A DNA stretch of 64,000 bases, from contig NZ_JBFHGL010000002.1 of the NCBI RefSeq assembly GCF_041583195.1, positions 248,001 to 312,000 of the forward strand, in the 5' to 3' direction. A program made the position numbers and the translations under genes. This document shows, piece after piece, positions 17,933-26,422 of the stretch; positions within the stretch are counted from its first letter, which is position 1; each line of letters starts with the position of its first letter. Source of the DNA: Sulfurimonas sp. Lineage in GTDB: Bacteria > Campylobacterota > Campylobacteria > Campylobacterales > Sulfurimonadaceae. The notes under the pieces are model-generated. The model worked only from the letters and a program-made list of their open reading frames with translations, was not told the origin of the DNA and made no database searches.

Positions 17933-18637
17933 ATGGATAACTACAAAGATCAATTTATCTCACATATGGTAGATGAGCTGCAAACTCCCCTAAAAGCTAT
18001 TTTAAAATTTTCAGATACATTGATTAAAAACAAAAGCGATATTGCCTCACAGGAAAAGTATTTAAAACTAATCCATCTTAGTGCTAAAAATTTAGAAAAT
18101 ATAATAAAAGATGTATCTGATATGTCAAACCTTCAAAACAATACAATTTCCATAGAATTAAATAAAGTCAATCTTAGAGATTTATTATCACAAAACTTTG
18201 AAATATTTCGCTCCAAAGCTAGAGAAAAAACAATCCGTTACTCTATTACATTTGGAAAAAATCTCCCAAAATTTATAGAAACAGATGGAAATAGACTATC
18301 TCAGGTTATATCAAACTTACTTAGCAATGCTATTAAGTTTACACCAAAAGACGGCGCTGTAAAACTAGAAGTCATATTTGATCAAGACAAATCTGTCTTA
18401 AAAGTTTTTGTAGATGACAATGGCCCTGGAATACCGGATTCAAAAAAAGCAGATATCTTTAAACCGTTTATTAAAGATAAAACAAACGTTACCTTTGAAG
18501 ATACTAGAACTGGTCTAGGACTATCAATATCATTATCTATTATAGAGTTATTAAATGGTAAAATAACGTTTGAGTCTTCAGAAGAAAAAGGAAGTACCTT
18601 TAATTTTGAAATACCTGTAAAAACATATGATGATTAG
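17933..18637 (+). CDS. Histidine-kinase-like protein lacking the phosphoacceptor histidine
   Basis: The 234 residues consist of a DHp-like helix hairpin (about 1-75) and a complete ATP-binding domain, with the N box around Asn128-Asn132 (SNLLSNAIKF), G1 DNGPG at 162-166 and G2 GLGLS at 194-198. There is no sensor, HAMP or transmembrane part. In the H box the usual SHELRTPL reads VDELQTPL: the phosphorylated His is Asp14. His11 lies three residues earlier, one turn out of register. It may therefore bind ATP without autophosphorylating, or act as a regulator of another kinase. No response regulator is adjacent. It is followed 9 bases later by an unknown gene on the same strand. Confidence 0.8.
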   Translation: MDNYKDQFISHMVDELQTPLKAILKFSDTLIKNKSDIASQEKYLKLIHLSAKNLENIIKDVSDMSNLQNNTISIELNKVNLRDLLSQNFEIFRSKAREKTIRYSITFGKNLPKFIETDGNRLSQVISNLLSNAIKFTPKDGAVKLEVIFDQDKSVLKVFVDDNGPGIPDSKKADIFKPFIKDKTNVTFEDTRTGLGLSISLSIIELLNGKITFESSEEKGSTFNFEIPVKTYDD

Positions 18638-18646
18638 GTTAAAATA

Positions 18647-19153
18647 ATGGCTATACTATCAAGTTTTAAACATAAGTTTTTTAGTGCTTTTCGTGAAATA
18701 TTTGTACATCACCATGGTTCTTTAGAATTCAGAGCTAAAATATTTGCTTTAGTTATCGCTTCTTTTGAGAATAAAATGGATGATAATAAAGAGTTCTTCA
18801 AAATAGTAAAAGAGTATGGATTAGAATTATATAAAGATGAACATAGAGCCCATCTGTTAACTATAACTACTCAGGAACTAGTAAAAAAAGTTTATGATAA
18901 TAACGGTTTGGATATTGATATATTAATAACGAATATCCAAAAAGAATTAAAAATAGTACCTAGATATGCAAAAAAAATAGATGTAGATGCTCTTAGACCA
19001 CTACTTTCATTTACACAAGACCCAGAACTGCTATCTTATCAAGAAAATATACTGGAATTTTTAGAAAACCTAAAGAATGAAACTATTAAAACTCAACAGA
19101 ATAAGATAGAAAAATCTGAAGAAAACATAGTCTCAAAATATACTTCTAGATAG
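18647..19153 (+). CDS. Hypothetical cytoplasmic protein, 168 residues
   Basis: I do not recognise this protein. It is predicted to be all helical and soluble, with no signal peptide. The N-terminal 20 residues are basic and aromatic (FKHKFFSAFREIFVHHHG) and contain a run of three His. The C-terminal 30 residues are a charged Lys/Glu tail. It starts 9 bases after the kinase-like gene, so the two are probably co-transcribed and may work together. Its last 8 bases overlap the convergent end of ttcA. Confidence 0.6.
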   Translation: MAILSSFKHKFFSAFREIFVHHHGSLEFRAKIFALVIASFENKMDDNKEFFKIVKEYGLELYKDEHRAHLLTITTQELVKKVYDNNGLDIDILITNIQKELKIVPRYAKKIDVDALRPLLSFTQDPELLSYQENILEFLENLKNETIKTQQNKIEKSEENIVSKYTSR

Positions 19154-19910
19154 AAAATTTTTCCTTGTCAAAAAAACTATCATATGATATGTTTTTAAAT
19201 GCGGCATTTAAAGATGTAAAAAGCTGAGGGTGTTCTTTCTCCATATTTCTTAACATCTCTTTTGTGTTAGCTCTAGCATGTGGCATTTTTACATCAAATC
19301 TCATTGCAGGACAAGCTTCATCACCAATAGCATTTAATTCATTGTCATCAACAAATGCACGTAGTTGACGCTCACGCATCTGAATTAGCGGACGGATAAC
19401 AATAAGACCATTTTCAGCTTTATATTTTGGTGCTAAACTTCTCATTTGACCGTTATATATAAAGTTCATAAAAAAGCTCTCAGCGGCATCATCCATATGA
19501 TGACCAAGTGCTACTTTATTACAACCTCTCTCTAACGCAGCTGTATACAAATACCCTCTTCTCATACGTGAAAAGAAACTACAAAAAGATGAATTTTTAC
19601 GAATTTTGTCTTTTGCTAATTCATATGTTTGAGTATCAACAACTTCGTAAGGTATATCATATTCTTTACAGTGCTGTGCTAACTCACTATAGTCCTCACC
19701 CATACCGTAAGAGATCGTTACAGCTAAAAATTCAAACTTAAATGGAGCGCGGCGTTGCTGTTCTTTCATAGCATGGATCATAGTTAGTGAATCTTTTCCG
19801 CCACTTAATCCTACAAGTATTTTATCACCCTCTTCTATAAGTTCAAACTCGGCATTAGTCTTACCAAGTTTAGACATTATTTTTTTAGAAGGTACTATAG
19901 ATTTACTCAT
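19146..19910 (-). CDS. ttcA: TtcA-family tRNA 2-thiolation enzyme with altered cysteine motifs
   Basis: TtcA is an ATP-dependent PP-loop enzyme that makes 2-thiocytidine at tRNA position 32. The PP-loop SGGKDS is at residues 36-41, and the family motif SRMRRGYLY and the GHHMDD segment (136-141) are present. The usual CxxC before SRxRRG is reduced to Cys110-Ser-Phe-Phe113, and the second CxxC region keeps only Cys200 (EACPAM). Classical TtcA uses cysteines from these motifs for an Fe-S cluster, so cluster binding may differ here. It ends convergently over the unknown gene at 18647. A related PP-loop tRNA thiolase with another target is possible. Confidence 0.78.
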   Translation of the reverse strand: MSKSIVPSKKIMSKLGKTNAEFELIEEGDKILVGLSGGKDSLTMIHAMKEQQRRAPFKFEFLAVTISYGMGEDYSELAQHCKEYDIPYEVVDTQTYELAKDKIRKNSSFCSFFSRMRRGYLYTAALERGCNKVALGHHMDDAAESFFMNFIYNGQMRSLAPKYKAENGLIVIRPLIQMRERQLRAFVDDNELNAIGDEACPAMRFDVKMPHARANTKEMLRNMEKEHPQLFTSLNAAFKNISYDSFFDKEKFSI

Positions 19911-19919
19911 TTTAACTCT

Positions 19920-20618
19920 TTACTTTTTAATAAGTTCATCTACCATATTCATAACAAATTCAGCAGATATAATAGCACTTGACTCTAAAAACTCATCAAA
20001 AGAAAAACTTGCATCCATATCTGCTGCATCACTTATTGAACGAAGGATGAAAAAAGGTACATTTAGCGCATTACATACAACAGCAACAGAACCACCTTCC
20101 ATCTCCAATGCCGATGCATTAAATGTATCTAGTATCCAATTTTTACGCTCTTCATTTGCAACAAACTGATCACCTGTAGCTATAATTCCCTCTTTAACGC
20201 TCTTATCCATTTTAGAAGCTACTTTTTTCGATAGCTCTATCATATCTTTATCAGCTTCTACAAAAACAGAACCTTCAGGCACATATCCATATGGATGACC
20301 AAAAGCAGTAATATCTAAATCATGTTGAGAAAGCTTTGTAGCAACAACAAGATCACCAACTTTAAGATCAGGTGAAACAGCTCCTGCTACACCTGAGAAC
20401 AGAAGTCTATCACATCCAAAATGCTCAATCATAGTAGTAGCAGTTAATGTAGAAAATACTTTACCAATCTTTGAATAAGCTACAACTACATCAACACCGT
20501 TATATGTAGCTTCATAATATTTATTCCCTGCATATTCAGTAGTTTTATAAGAACCTAGTTTTTCTAAAATCGGAGCCACTTCTTCTGGCATTGCACCCAT
20601 AATTGCTATCTTACTCAT
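19920..20618 (-). CDS. mtnN: 5'-methylthioadenosine/S-adenosylhomocysteine nucleosidase
   Basis: The enzyme cleaves adenine from MTA and SAH. In Campylobacterota the homologue also acts on 6-amino-6-deoxyfutalosine in menaquinone synthesis (family knowledge). The sequence shows the family start MSKIAIMGAMPEEVAPIL, the substrate-binding SALEMEGGSVA stretch and the catalytic-loop RSISDAADMDA with its Asp. At 232 residues it is full length. It lies between the nitrilase and ttcA genes in a tightly packed minus-strand run, 10 bases from each. Confidence 0.94.
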   Translation of the reverse strand: MSKIAIMGAMPEEVAPILEKLGSYKTTEYAGNKYYEATYNGVDVVVAYSKIGKVFSTLTATTMIEHFGCDRLLFSGVAGAVSPDLKVGDLVVATKLSQHDLDITAFGHPYGYVPEGSVFVEADKDMIELSKKVASKMDKSVKEGIIATGDQFVANEERKNWILDTFNASALEMEGGSVAVVCNALNVPFFILRSISDAADMDASFSFDEFLESSAIISAEFVMNMVDELIKK

Positions 20619-20628
20619 ATTATTTTCC

Positions 20629-21345
20629 CTATATATTAAATGTTTTTATTTCTTCTTTAAAAAGCGATAATTTTTCTGTTATCTTGCCATGGTTATCTAC
20701 TAAACAAGAGCCACCCCAAAACCCTAGTCCGTCTTCAAATCCAACACGATTAACGAATACAACTTTTGCGTTACATTCTAATGATACTTTATTTAAAATA
20801 TCGTACCACTTCTCCTCTATTGCTAAACCATCATCGCTAAATCCGCGTGCAGGTGAAGCAACTAATGCTATAACATAATCTGGGTTTTCATTTTTCAAAC
20901 CCTTATGTACATTTTCATGCCACATATCTTCGCAAACTATCATAGATACTTTGCCAAATTTTGATTTAAAACTCTCAAAAACATCACCCGCTTCAAAATA
21001 ACGAGCTTCTTCAAACATACCATAGTTTGGTAAGTGAACTTTATTATGTTGAGATAACAGTTCACCTTTTGAGAAATAAAGTCCTGCGTTTCTAAAAAAA
21101 CTTCCATCTCTCATAGCTGCACCAACAACAATATCTACATCTGTACTCAAACTTTTTAATCGTTCTAACTCATCTATATCCCAAGCATCTTCATATAGTT
21201 TATCTTGTAATAGATACCCATTTAATGCCAATTCTGGAAAAACAATAATGTCACTATGCTCTTTATTGCTTTCTACTATAGATATGATATCATCGAGGTT
21301 AGTTCTATTTAACTTGGGTGATATTTGAGCTAAAGTAACTCTCAT
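20629..21345 (-). CDS. Carbon-nitrogen hydrolase (nitrilase superfamily)
   Basis: This is a cytoplasmic amidase-type hydrolase with the Glu-Lys-Cys triad: Glu38 in FPELALNGY, Lys102 in NKVHLPNYG and Cys138 in VCEDMWHE. At 238 residues it is a compact single-domain member. The substrate cannot be read from sequence; the GMFEEARYFEAG stretch resembles the related domain of NAD synthetases and of amidases acting on small amides. It directly abuts the fabD stop and precedes mtnN, which does not point to one pathway. Confidence 0.85.
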   Translation of the reverse strand: MRVTLAQISPKLNRTNLDDIISIVESNKEHSDIIVFPELALNGYLLQDKLYEDAWDIDELERLKSLSTDVDIVVGAAMRDGSFFRNAGLYFSKGELLSQHNKVHLPNYGMFEEARYFEAGDVFESFKSKFGKVSMIVCEDMWHENVHKGLKNENPDYVIALVASPARGFSDDGLAIEEKWYDILNKVSLECNAKVVFVNRVGFEDGLGFWGGSCLVDNHGKITEKLSLFKEEIKTFNI

Positions 21346-22284
21346 TTAGATGCAGATTTCCTCTTTAACTTTATCAAGTGAAGCCATATCAGAGATATTT
21401 AATGTTTTCATATCTTTAGCAATTCTACGGTTTAGTCCTTTTAATACTACACCTTGCCCAAATTCTATAGCCATATCAACTTCACCAGCAATCGCTTCTA
21501 TAGACTGCTTATATTTTACAGGCTTGATTAATTGATCTTTTAATAGTGCTACAGCATCACCCTTTGATGAATATTTATCAGTAGTTACGTTTGATACAAT
21601 AGGTGCTTCAAAAGTGTCATTAACCATGCTTGACATCAACTCTGCTAGAGGCTCTTGAGCCGAAGCTAATAGTTCACAGTGTGAAGCTACTGACATATTT
21701 AAAAGTAATGCTCTTTTAGCACCAGCTTCTTTGAATGTATCTTCTAAAGATACTAAATCAGCTTTCATACCAGCTACAACTAATTGACCATCTTGGTTAT
21801 AGTTAGCAGGCCATACTTTTTTACCCGCAGCTTGTGCATCTGCACATATTTTCTCAACAGACTCATCATCAAGACCAACAATAGCCATCATACCAGCTTC
21901 TATAGACTCACAAGCTCCTTGCATAAATGCACCACGTTTGTGTACTAATTCAACTGCATCTACATAATCAATAGCACCAGATGCACAAAGAGCTGAAAAT
22001 TCACCTAAAGAGTGTCCTAAAAAAAGTTCTGCTTTAACACCTGGGCAAGCATCTTTAAATAGCTTATAAGCTATCATTTGCACAAGTAGAATTGCTGGTT
22101 GAGTGAAAGCAGTTTGACCTAATTTTTCATTCTCTTCAAACATTAACTCTTTAAAGTCAACACCTATTCTCTCACCCGCTTTTTCAAACATCTCACGTGC
22201 AACTTCAGAATTTTCGTAAAAATCTTTTCCCATTCCTACAGCTTGAGAACCTTGCCCTGCAAATATCATTGCTATTTTATTCAT
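21346..22284 (-). CDS. fabD: Malonyl-CoA:ACP transacylase
   Basis: FabD moves malonyl groups from CoA to acyl carrier protein to start fatty acid elongation in the cytoplasm. The N-terminal FAGQGSQ motif (residues 8-14), the nucleophile elbow GHSLG (90-94, Ser92) and the catalytic His in SVASHCELL are all present, and the length of 312 residues is normal. It stands apart from other fab genes here, between a Fis-like regulator and a nitrilase, with short gaps on both sides. Confidence 0.96.
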   Translation of the reverse strand: MNKIAMIFAGQGSQAVGMGKDFYENSEVAREMFEKAGERIGVDFKELMFEENEKLGQTAFTQPAILLVQMIAYKLFKDACPGVKAELFLGHSLGEFSALCASGAIDYVDAVELVHKRGAFMQGACESIEAGMMAIVGLDDESVEKICADAQAAGKKVWPANYNQDGQLVVAGMKADLVSLEDTFKEAGAKRALLLNMSVASHCELLASAQEPLAELMSSMVNDTFEAPIVSNVTTDKYSSKGDAVALLKDQLIKPVKYKQSIEAIAGEVDMAIEFGQGVVLKGLNRRIAKDMKTLNISDMASLDKVKEEICI

Positions 22285-22300
22285 TGTTTTCCTTTAAATA

Positions 22301-23044
22301 TTATTTATTATCTGCTATTTTTTTTCTTAAAGTATTTCTATTTAACCCTAATCTATCAGCTAATTGTAATTGAGATTTAAACTTCTCTAAACCAGCTTCA
22401 ATCAAAGGTACTTCGTAAAGATGTAGAAACTTTCTATAGTCATTGTTTGAGCCAAGTCTATCTGCAAGATAATTATGCATAATACTCATAAGTTCATCCT
22501 CACTAATATCAGCAAAAAGTGAACTGATAATTATTTGTCTTTTTAAAGAGTTTGAGTTTGTAGAGAGATCAGGCTTAAAACTATCAAAATTTATTTTATT
22601 GGATGTATTAAATAATTTTGATGCTTCATCTGCATAAATCTTAATTAGTTCATTTACATCTTCTGGTCTTTGACTTAATGGCGGTATATCAAACTTTATA
22701 CTACATACTTCATCAATATACTCACTATAAAAAGAGCTTTTAGCCGTAGCTATTAATCTAATTGATTTTTCTACAATTTTATCTAAAACTATTTTTATAT
22801 TAGGTACATTTTCTAAATTTACAATTATTATTTGATTTGTACTTTCTAGTGTAGATAAAATATCTTCGTAATCTTTGCCATCAAGGATTGGAGCATCATT
22901 TAATATATATCTAGCTAACGTTTTTTTACCAACACCAACTTCACCACTTATTAGGGCATTTACATTAAGTGTTTTTAATAATGTAGCTGTTTTATATGCC
23001 TGTGCACTAGATGCACAAGCAGTTACGAAATTAGTGGCATCCAC
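22301..23044 (-). CDS. Truncated sigma-54-activator-like ATPase with Fis-type DNA-binding domain
   Basis: The protein has a small AAA+ core with Walker A GEVGVGKKT (residues 34-42) and a Walker B-like IIIVNLENV lacking the usual acidic pair. The sigma-54-contacting GAFTGA loop is missing. The C-terminus is a Fis-type helix-turn-helix (LADRLGLNRNTLRKKI). It therefore looks like a DNA-binding protein derived from a sigma-54 activator but unable to activate sigma-54. I prefer GTG 23044 (VDATNF), which overlaps the slyD stop by 14 bases, over the in-frame ATG at 23080, whose extra residues only read through the slyD Gly/Cys tail. Regulatory targets are unknown. Confidence 0.72.
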   Translation of the reverse strand: MDATNFVTACASSAQAYKTATLLKTLNVNALISGEVGVGKKTLARYILNDAPILDGKDYEDILSTLESTNQIIIVNLENVPNIKIVLDKIVEKSIRLIATAKSSFYSEYIDEVCSIKFDIPPLSQRPEDVNELIKIYADEASKLFNTSNKINFDSFKPDLSTNSNSLKRQIIISSLFADISEDELMSIMHNYLADRLGSNNDYRKFLHLYEVPLIEAGLEKFKSQLQLADRLGLNRNTLRKKIADNK

Positions 23045-23552
23045 AGCCAGAGCCGCCGCCAGAACCACAACAACCATCATCAGACGGTTTGTTTTCAGCC
23101 GGTATTCCTGTCATTGCTTCTTCAGCTGTTGCTTCACGTACGTTATTGATTGTAACAGTAAACATTAAATCTTTTCCAGCTAAAGGGTGATTAAAATCGA
23201 TAATTACACTTTCAGCACCGATCTCATTTACAACAACTTGAACAGTTCCTCCATCTTCACCTTGACCATATAGAGTCATACCAACTTCTAAATCAATTCC
23301 TGCAAACTGCTCTTTTGGAACTTCTTGTTTAGCTTCAGCATTGTACTCACCGTAAGCATCTGCTGCTTTTACAAGTACATCACCTTTTTCTCCAATAGCC
23401 ATCTCTTTAATTCCATTCTCTAAACCTGGAATTATTTGACCTTTTCCAAACATAAATACAAGTGGAGCTCCACCTACATTTCCATCAACTAATTTTTCAC
23501 CATCACGTACTTCGTATTCAATAGATACGATTTGATTTGCTTCAATTGCCAT
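23031..23552 (-). CDS. slyD: FKBP-type peptidyl-prolyl isomerase, SlyD-like, with Cys/Gly/His metal-binding tail
   Basis: SlyD is a cytoplasmic prolyl isomerase and chaperone whose C-terminus binds nickel. In E. coli it works with HypB in nickel delivery to hydrogenases. The 173-residue sequence has the split FKBP domain (GQIIPGLENGIKEMAIGEK) around an insert-in-flap chaperone domain at about 70-120. It ends in CCGSGGGSGCGCH, four Cys and one His likely to bind metal. An AAGGAAAG ribosome binding site supports the start. The two hydrogenase operons in this window make a nickel-supply role plausible, but this is inference. Confidence 0.88.
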   Translation of the reverse strand: MAIEANQIVSIEYEVRDGEKLVDGNVGGAPLVFMFGKGQIIPGLENGIKEMAIGEKGDVLVKAADAYGEYNAEAKQEVPKEQFAGIDLEVGMTLYGQGEDGGTVQVVVNEIGAESVIIDFNHPLAGKDLMFTVTINNVREATAEEAMTGIPAENKPSDDGCCGSGGGSGCGCH

Positions 23553-23598
23553 ATTACTTTCCTTATTTTGTTATTGCGATTTTATCATCTTAATCTTA

Positions 23599-24528
23599 CT
23601 ACTTGATTAACTCAACTTGTTTCTTAGCTTCTGAAATATATTTTGAATTTGGATACTTTGTAATTAAAGCCCTAAAAAATGTCTTAGCATTCTTATTATC
23701 ACCTGTATATTTCATTGCAAATGCAGTATGATACATAAGTGTAGGCATATACGAAGCTTTTGAATATAACTCAGCACTTTTTTTAAAGTATGCTATAGCA
23801 TCAGAATAGTTTTTTCTATAGTATTTCATCTCACCAATCATATAATGTGCATACGCTGGTTTATAATTTTTTTCTATTAAATATGTATACATATTTATAG
23901 CTTTTGTATAATACTTTTTGTCATAATTCTTTTTTGCGTCTTTTGCCACTTGTGCATTGCTTTGTGATCTAAAATCATCAGTTTTAGTATTGTTTTTATT
24001 TGTAACTTTAAGTTCTTTTGATACCAAATCTTTAAAAGAATTTACATTTTTAACTAAAGTATTGAATTCATTTTTAGTGACATAATTTTTATTAATTTCA
24101 TCAATTAGTGCGCTTAACTCTTTAATAATCAGTTTTAAATTTTCTATCTCTTTTTGATTTTGACTAGAGATATCCAATAAGCGATTTTCAAACTCTTTTG
24201 AGCTGTTTTGTTCATCTTCGTTTAACTTATTTAACTTATTTAAATCTATCGTGTTTTCATGCGATTTACGACTCAAATTTTCTATAATAGTTTGAATCCC
24301 ATCAATCCTGTCTCTTAAAGACTCAAGCTCATTTGACTGATTATTACTTTTTACTGTAACTTTTTTAAGTTTTTGATTATTTTGTAGAAGAAGTTGTTCC
24401 TCTTTTGTTAGGCCGTAAGGAGAAGGATTATTTAGATCTCCAGCTCCAAATGCAGATGGTTCATCTGCATTTAAAACTAAAGTAAATAAGAAAGTAGTTA
24501 AAGATAATACTAGTAATCTATCTTTCAT
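23599..24528 (-). CDS. cpoB: CpoB/YbgF, periplasmic TPR protein of the Tol-Pal system
   Basis: A signal peptide (about 21 residues, ending VLNA) precedes a coiled-coil region at about 55-165 and a C-terminal set of three TPR repeats (AINMYTYLIEKNYKPAYAHY and following). In E. coli CpoB links peptidoglycan synthesis to outer-membrane constriction at the division site. The gene is the last of the tolQ-R-A-B-pal-cpoB series, 15 bases after pal. The family and role fit well by position and layout. Confidence 0.85.
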   Translation of the reverse strand: MKDRLLVLSLTTFLFTLVLNADEPSAFGAGDLNNPSPYGLTKEEQLLLQNNQKLKKVTVKSNNQSNELESLRDRIDGIQTIIENLSRKSHENTIDLNKLNKLNEDEQNSSKEFENRLLDISSQNQKEIENLKLIIKELSALIDEINKNYVTKNEFNTLVKNVNSFKDLVSKELKVTNKNNTKTDDFRSQSNAQVAKDAKKNYDKKYYTKAINMYTYLIEKNYKPAYAHYMIGEMKYYRKNYSDAIAYFKKSAELYSKASYMPTLMYHTAFAMKYTGDNKNAKTFFRALITKYPNSKYISEAKKQVELIK

Positions 24529-24543
24529 ATATTTTTTGTTAGA

Positions 24544-25110
24544 TTATGGAAGTAGTTTGTAATCTACACGACGGTTTTTAGCCCAGCAGTCTTTTGTTTT
24601 ATCAGTACATACTGGATTAGATTCACCATAACTTACCATTGTAATACGGTTAGCATCTACACCTTCAGCTACTAATGCTTTTTTAACAGCGTCAGCACGT
24701 TTAAGACCTAGTGCAAAGTTGTACTCATCACTACCCCACTCATCACAATTACCTTCTAACTTGATCATATATGAGCTTGCAGATGAATTAGCAGTTGAAG
24801 CATTTTTTGAAATGCTATCTTTTGCTTCAGCATCTAAACTATACTGATCAAATGCAAAATAAGCAGAAGTTAATTCACCTTCTAATGAAGCAATATTCAT
24901 CTCATTAGTGTCAGCTATGTTTGAAGCATTTTCACTCATTGCATTTTCACCTGCAACATTTGCTTTGTCTTCAGATACTGTTTCAGTTTTAACTGCTTCT
25001 ACCTCTTTAGCATCTTTATTAGTTTCATCAACTTGAGGCTCTCCCGAACCGCTACAACCACTTAAAATAAGTGCTAATATTGCACCAGAAAGAATTGCTT
25101 TTTTCATCAT
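24544..25110 (-). CDS. pal: Peptidoglycan-associated lipoprotein Pal
   Basis: Pal is an outer-membrane lipoprotein that binds peptidoglycan and TolB. The signal peptide ends in the lipobox ILSG-Cys19. Residues 20-80 are an acidic Glu/Ala/Asn-rich linker, and 85-188 form the OmpA-like domain with FDQYSLDAEAK, EGNCDEWGSDEYN and NRRVDYKL. Two neighbouring ATG codons can serve as start; the second (25107) gives MKKAIL and better spacing to the AAGG site. An AT-rich hairpin separates it from tolB. Confidence 0.93.
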   Translation of the reverse strand: MMKKAILSGAILALILSGCSGSGEPQVDETNKDAKEVEAVKTETVSEDKANVAGENAMSENASNIADTNEMNIASLEGELTSAYFAFDQYSLDAEAKDSISKNASTANSSASSYMIKLEGNCDEWGSDEYNFALGLKRADAVKKALVAEGVDANRITMVSYGESNPVCTDKTKDCWAKNRRVDYKLLP

Positions 25111-25142
25111 CTTACCTTTTATGAATTTTTATAACCATGATT

Positions 25143-25176
25143 GTAGCAAAATAATATTAATAATATATTATGCTAC
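25143..25176 (-). other. AT-rich hairpin between tolB and pal
   Basis: GTAGCA (25143-25148) and TGCTAC (25171-25176) are inverted copies, and the AT-rich sequence between them is also largely self-complementary. The hairpin covers the tolB stop codon and lies just before the pal start on the minus strand. There is no U-rich tail, so it is not a standard terminator. A role in differential mRNA stability of tolB and pal is possible. Confidence 0.35.
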
Positions 25177-26420
25177 CAATCCATTGCTTGTAGTTTTCCG
25201 TATTTTAACGGGAAAAGATAGTTTTTATTGTGATTTAATCTTATGATACCAATTGAACTTTGGTTTTTATAGTTTTTTATAAAAAGTACAGCGTCTGAAT
25301 CTTTTGAGAATCTTGGAAATTCGTTTACACCGCTAGCTGTTAAGCGTCTAATAAAATCTGTTTTAGTTGATATCATATGTAAATTAAATGTATTTCTTGA
25401 AAAAGCATTTGAACTCTCACGTGCCTTGTAAATCACATATTCACCGTTTGCACTACATGCAGAGTTGTTTTTACCATAATATACCATTTGTTCCACATAG
25501 CCTGTTTTTAAATCTTTGGAAAAAATGTTTGGATACCCTAGTCTATTAGAAACAAAAGCAACTTTATCGTTACCCATAAACTGTGCACCTACATCGATAC
25601 CTTTAAAGTTAGTTAGTTTAGAATATATTTTAGTTGCAACATCATATATATAAATATCAGGTTGAGAATCAGGTGCCATTGTTAAAAGAAGTTTAGAACC
25701 GTCTAAACTAACATCAGAACATGTCATCATACCTTCTGAAGATATAATATTTTTTATTGAGCCTTTTCTTATATCAACATATTTTAATGTAGGTTTTTCT
25801 TCATTTAAAGAAGTATAATAAAATCCATTTTGTTCTTGAGAAGCCCATTTTGGGAATAGATTAAATCCGCCTTTAATAACTATATGCTGATAATTTAAAG
25901 TATAATCAGCAATCACTATTTCACTTCTTTTAGGTCCCACAACGCGAGAAAAAACAACTTTCTTCTTCATCCATTCTATTGATGGTTGTCCCATAAATTC
26001 ATTTATTTCATAAGCGATCGTATGTGCAACAAACATGTACTTTTTAGAATCACTGATTTTATATTTTTTCCCTAAAACAATATTTTCTTTTTCAATTAGC
26101 TTCATCTCTAGAAAGAAGCCCTCATCACTATCTTCAATGTTATACTTTAAAACATAATTCATATCTTTATTTCTTACATCTACAGTATTAGTTTCATAAT
26201 CAGTTATTACATGATGTCTATCTACATTAAAAATTGAAAGTACATTTAGATCAGCTATTAATGTTTTAAAAAACTTTAGTTTAAATGTTTCATCTTCATG
26301 TTCTGAAGAGTCCTCAACAGCTAATGTAGGCAATGAATCAACTTTTTTAATAACCTCAATTGTTGCATCACTTGCAAATAAAAATGTTATCGATATTAAT
26401 ATAGAAAATAGTATTTTCAA
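25173..26420 (-). CDS. tolB: TolB, periplasmic beta-propeller protein
   Basis: TolB links TolA and Pal across the periplasm. A 16-residue signal peptide is followed by an N-terminal alpha/beta domain (about 17-160) and a WD40-like beta-propeller with repeats around DGSKLLLTMAPDSQPDIYIYD and FPRFSKDSDAVLFI. Its 415 residues are a normal length. It starts 2 bases after the tolA stop, and the gene order tolQ-R-A-B-pal confirms identity. Confidence 0.92.
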   Translation of the reverse strand: MKILFSILISITFLFASDATIEVIKKVDSLPTLAVEDSSEHEDETFKLKFFKTLIADLNVLSIFNVDRHHVITDYETNTVDVRNKDMNYVLKYNIEDSDEGFFLEMKLIEKENIVLGKKYKISDSKKYMFVAHTIAYEINEFMGQPSIEWMKKKVVFSRVVGPKRSEIVIADYTLNYQHIVIKGGFNLFPKWASQEQNGFYYTSLNEEKPTLKYVDIRKGSIKNIISSEGMMTCSDVSLDGSKLLLTMAPDSQPDIYIYDVATKIYSKLTNFKGIDVGAQFMGNDKVAFVSNRLGYPNIFSKDLKTGYVEQMVYYGKNNSACSANGEYVIYKARESSNAFSRNTFNLHMISTKTDFIRRLTASGVNEFPRFSKDSDAVLFIKNYKNQSSIGIIRLNHNKNYLFPLKYGKLQAMDW

Positions 26421-26422
26421 CT

